A program made the position numbers and the translations under genes. 64,000 bases of DNA from Staphylotrichum longicolle (lineage: Eukaryota; Ascomycota; Sordariomycetes; Sordariales; Chaetomiaceae): positions 13,045,243 through 13,109,242 of the forward strand of contig JAHCVI010000001.1 of assembly GCA_019096155.1 (NCBI GenBank), given 5' to 3'. This document shows, piece after piece, positions 63,718-64,000 of this stretch. Below the pieces are notes generated by a model that saw only the letters and a program-made list of their open reading frames with translations, was not told where the DNA came from and did not search any database. How positions within the stretch are numbered: position 1 is the first letter of the stretch; each line of letters opens with the position of its first letter.

Positions 63718-64000
63718 TCAGGTCCCATTCGCTGGCTGGTTGTACTCAACGCCATCAACAGTCGTCGTCAACGTCCCATTCGCGTTAAAGATGTTGGTCA
63801 CCGCGTTGATCTGCAGGTGGAAGTCCCCAGCACTCGTCCGTTTCGTCGCGTTAACCACACCAGTCTCTTTCAGATCCGAGTTCCAGTCGATGAGGTTGTC
63901 CCAGACATTAGGAAGCAAGATCTTGACCGATACTTGCTCATGGCCATTCAAGACATAGCCTGCCTGATCCGAGTAGTTGTTGTAGACAACAGCAACACCC
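63718..64000 (-). CDS. hypothetical protein, 5' part cut off by window edge
   Basis: Minus-strand frame open from the window end to a TGA at 63718 (at least 93 codons): GVAVVYNNYSDQAGYVLNGH, EQVSVKILLPNVWDNLIDW, then FHLQINAVTNIFNANGTLTT and VDGVEYNQPANGT at the end. Several Asn-X-Ser/Thr sites suggest a secreted or surface protein. No family is recognised from this C-terminal part. Confidence 0.5.
   Translation of the reverse strand, partial: GVAVVYNNYSDQAGYVLNGHEQVSVKILLPNVWDNLIDWNSDLKETGVVNATKRTSAGDFHLQINAVTNIFNANGTLTTTVDGVEYNQPANGT

Noticed and set aside
1..64000. CRISPR arrays, operons, ribosome-binding sites, bacterial-type terminators
   Set aside because: Gene structure is eukaryotic with spliceosomal introns; no spaced repeat array of CRISPR form exists. 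No tRNA or rRNA gene was recognised by eye, although a tRNA scan was not possible.

Overview
The window is filamentous-ascomycete DNA, most likely a Sordariomycete of the Chaetomiaceae type. Evidence: short 50-150 nt introns with GTRNGT donors, RIP-type decay (TAG/TAA stops where Gln or Trp is expected) confined to repeats, fungus-specific families (STE6, HET, Zn2Cys6, AA9, CE15, GH62), and a glucuronoyl esterase closely resembling, from memory, the Thermothelomyces enzyme. Species was not determined.

Left part, 1 to about 27 kb: an accessory island. Most of it is AT-rich, gene-poor and RIP-degraded, but old genes can still be read through the stop codons: a dynamin-like fragment, an NsdD-like GATA factor, an HNH nuclease, a chromodomain piece, a NYN/OST-HTH gene, a GH24 lysozyme, a gag-like retroelement interrupted by a younger 237-bp TG..CA element with a 5-bp target duplication, a DUF3723 gene, and a DUF3435 tyrosine-recombinase-like gene with C-terminal C2H2 fingers. 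One gene in the island, a DUF3533/SNG1-like membrane protein, is fully open. The DUF3435 gene lies at the edge next to the conserved genes and points into the island, with DUF3723 beyond it. That is the layout expected of the captain end of a Starship giant mobile element, here a decayed one. No target-site duplication or far end was found, so this stays an inference.

Right part, about 27.3 to 64 kb: GC-rich, gene-dense core and secretome. In order: PBDC1/Chp1 (eEF1A chaperone), STE6-like ABC transporter, AA9 LPMO and CE15 glucuronoyl esterase as a divergent pair, MFS transporter, Duc1/DUF1769 protein, RPN2 proteasome subunit divergent from CET1-type RNA triphosphatase, NmrA-like oxidoreductase, HRXXH (ZPS1/Asp f 2-like) secreted protein, HET-domain protein, GH62 arabinofuranosidase, Zn2Cys6 regulator, zinc-free MDR oxidoreductase, and a truncated gene at the edge. 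AA9, CE15 and GH62 together attack lignin-carbohydrate esters, crystalline polysaccharide and arabinoxylan side chains.

Several right-arm genes (STE6, AA9, CET1, HRXXH, HET, Zn2Cys6) need one-base frame changes to read as full proteins. Because CET1 is essential in yeast, assembly indels are a likelier explanation than decay for at least some of them. Gene models with this problem are marked.
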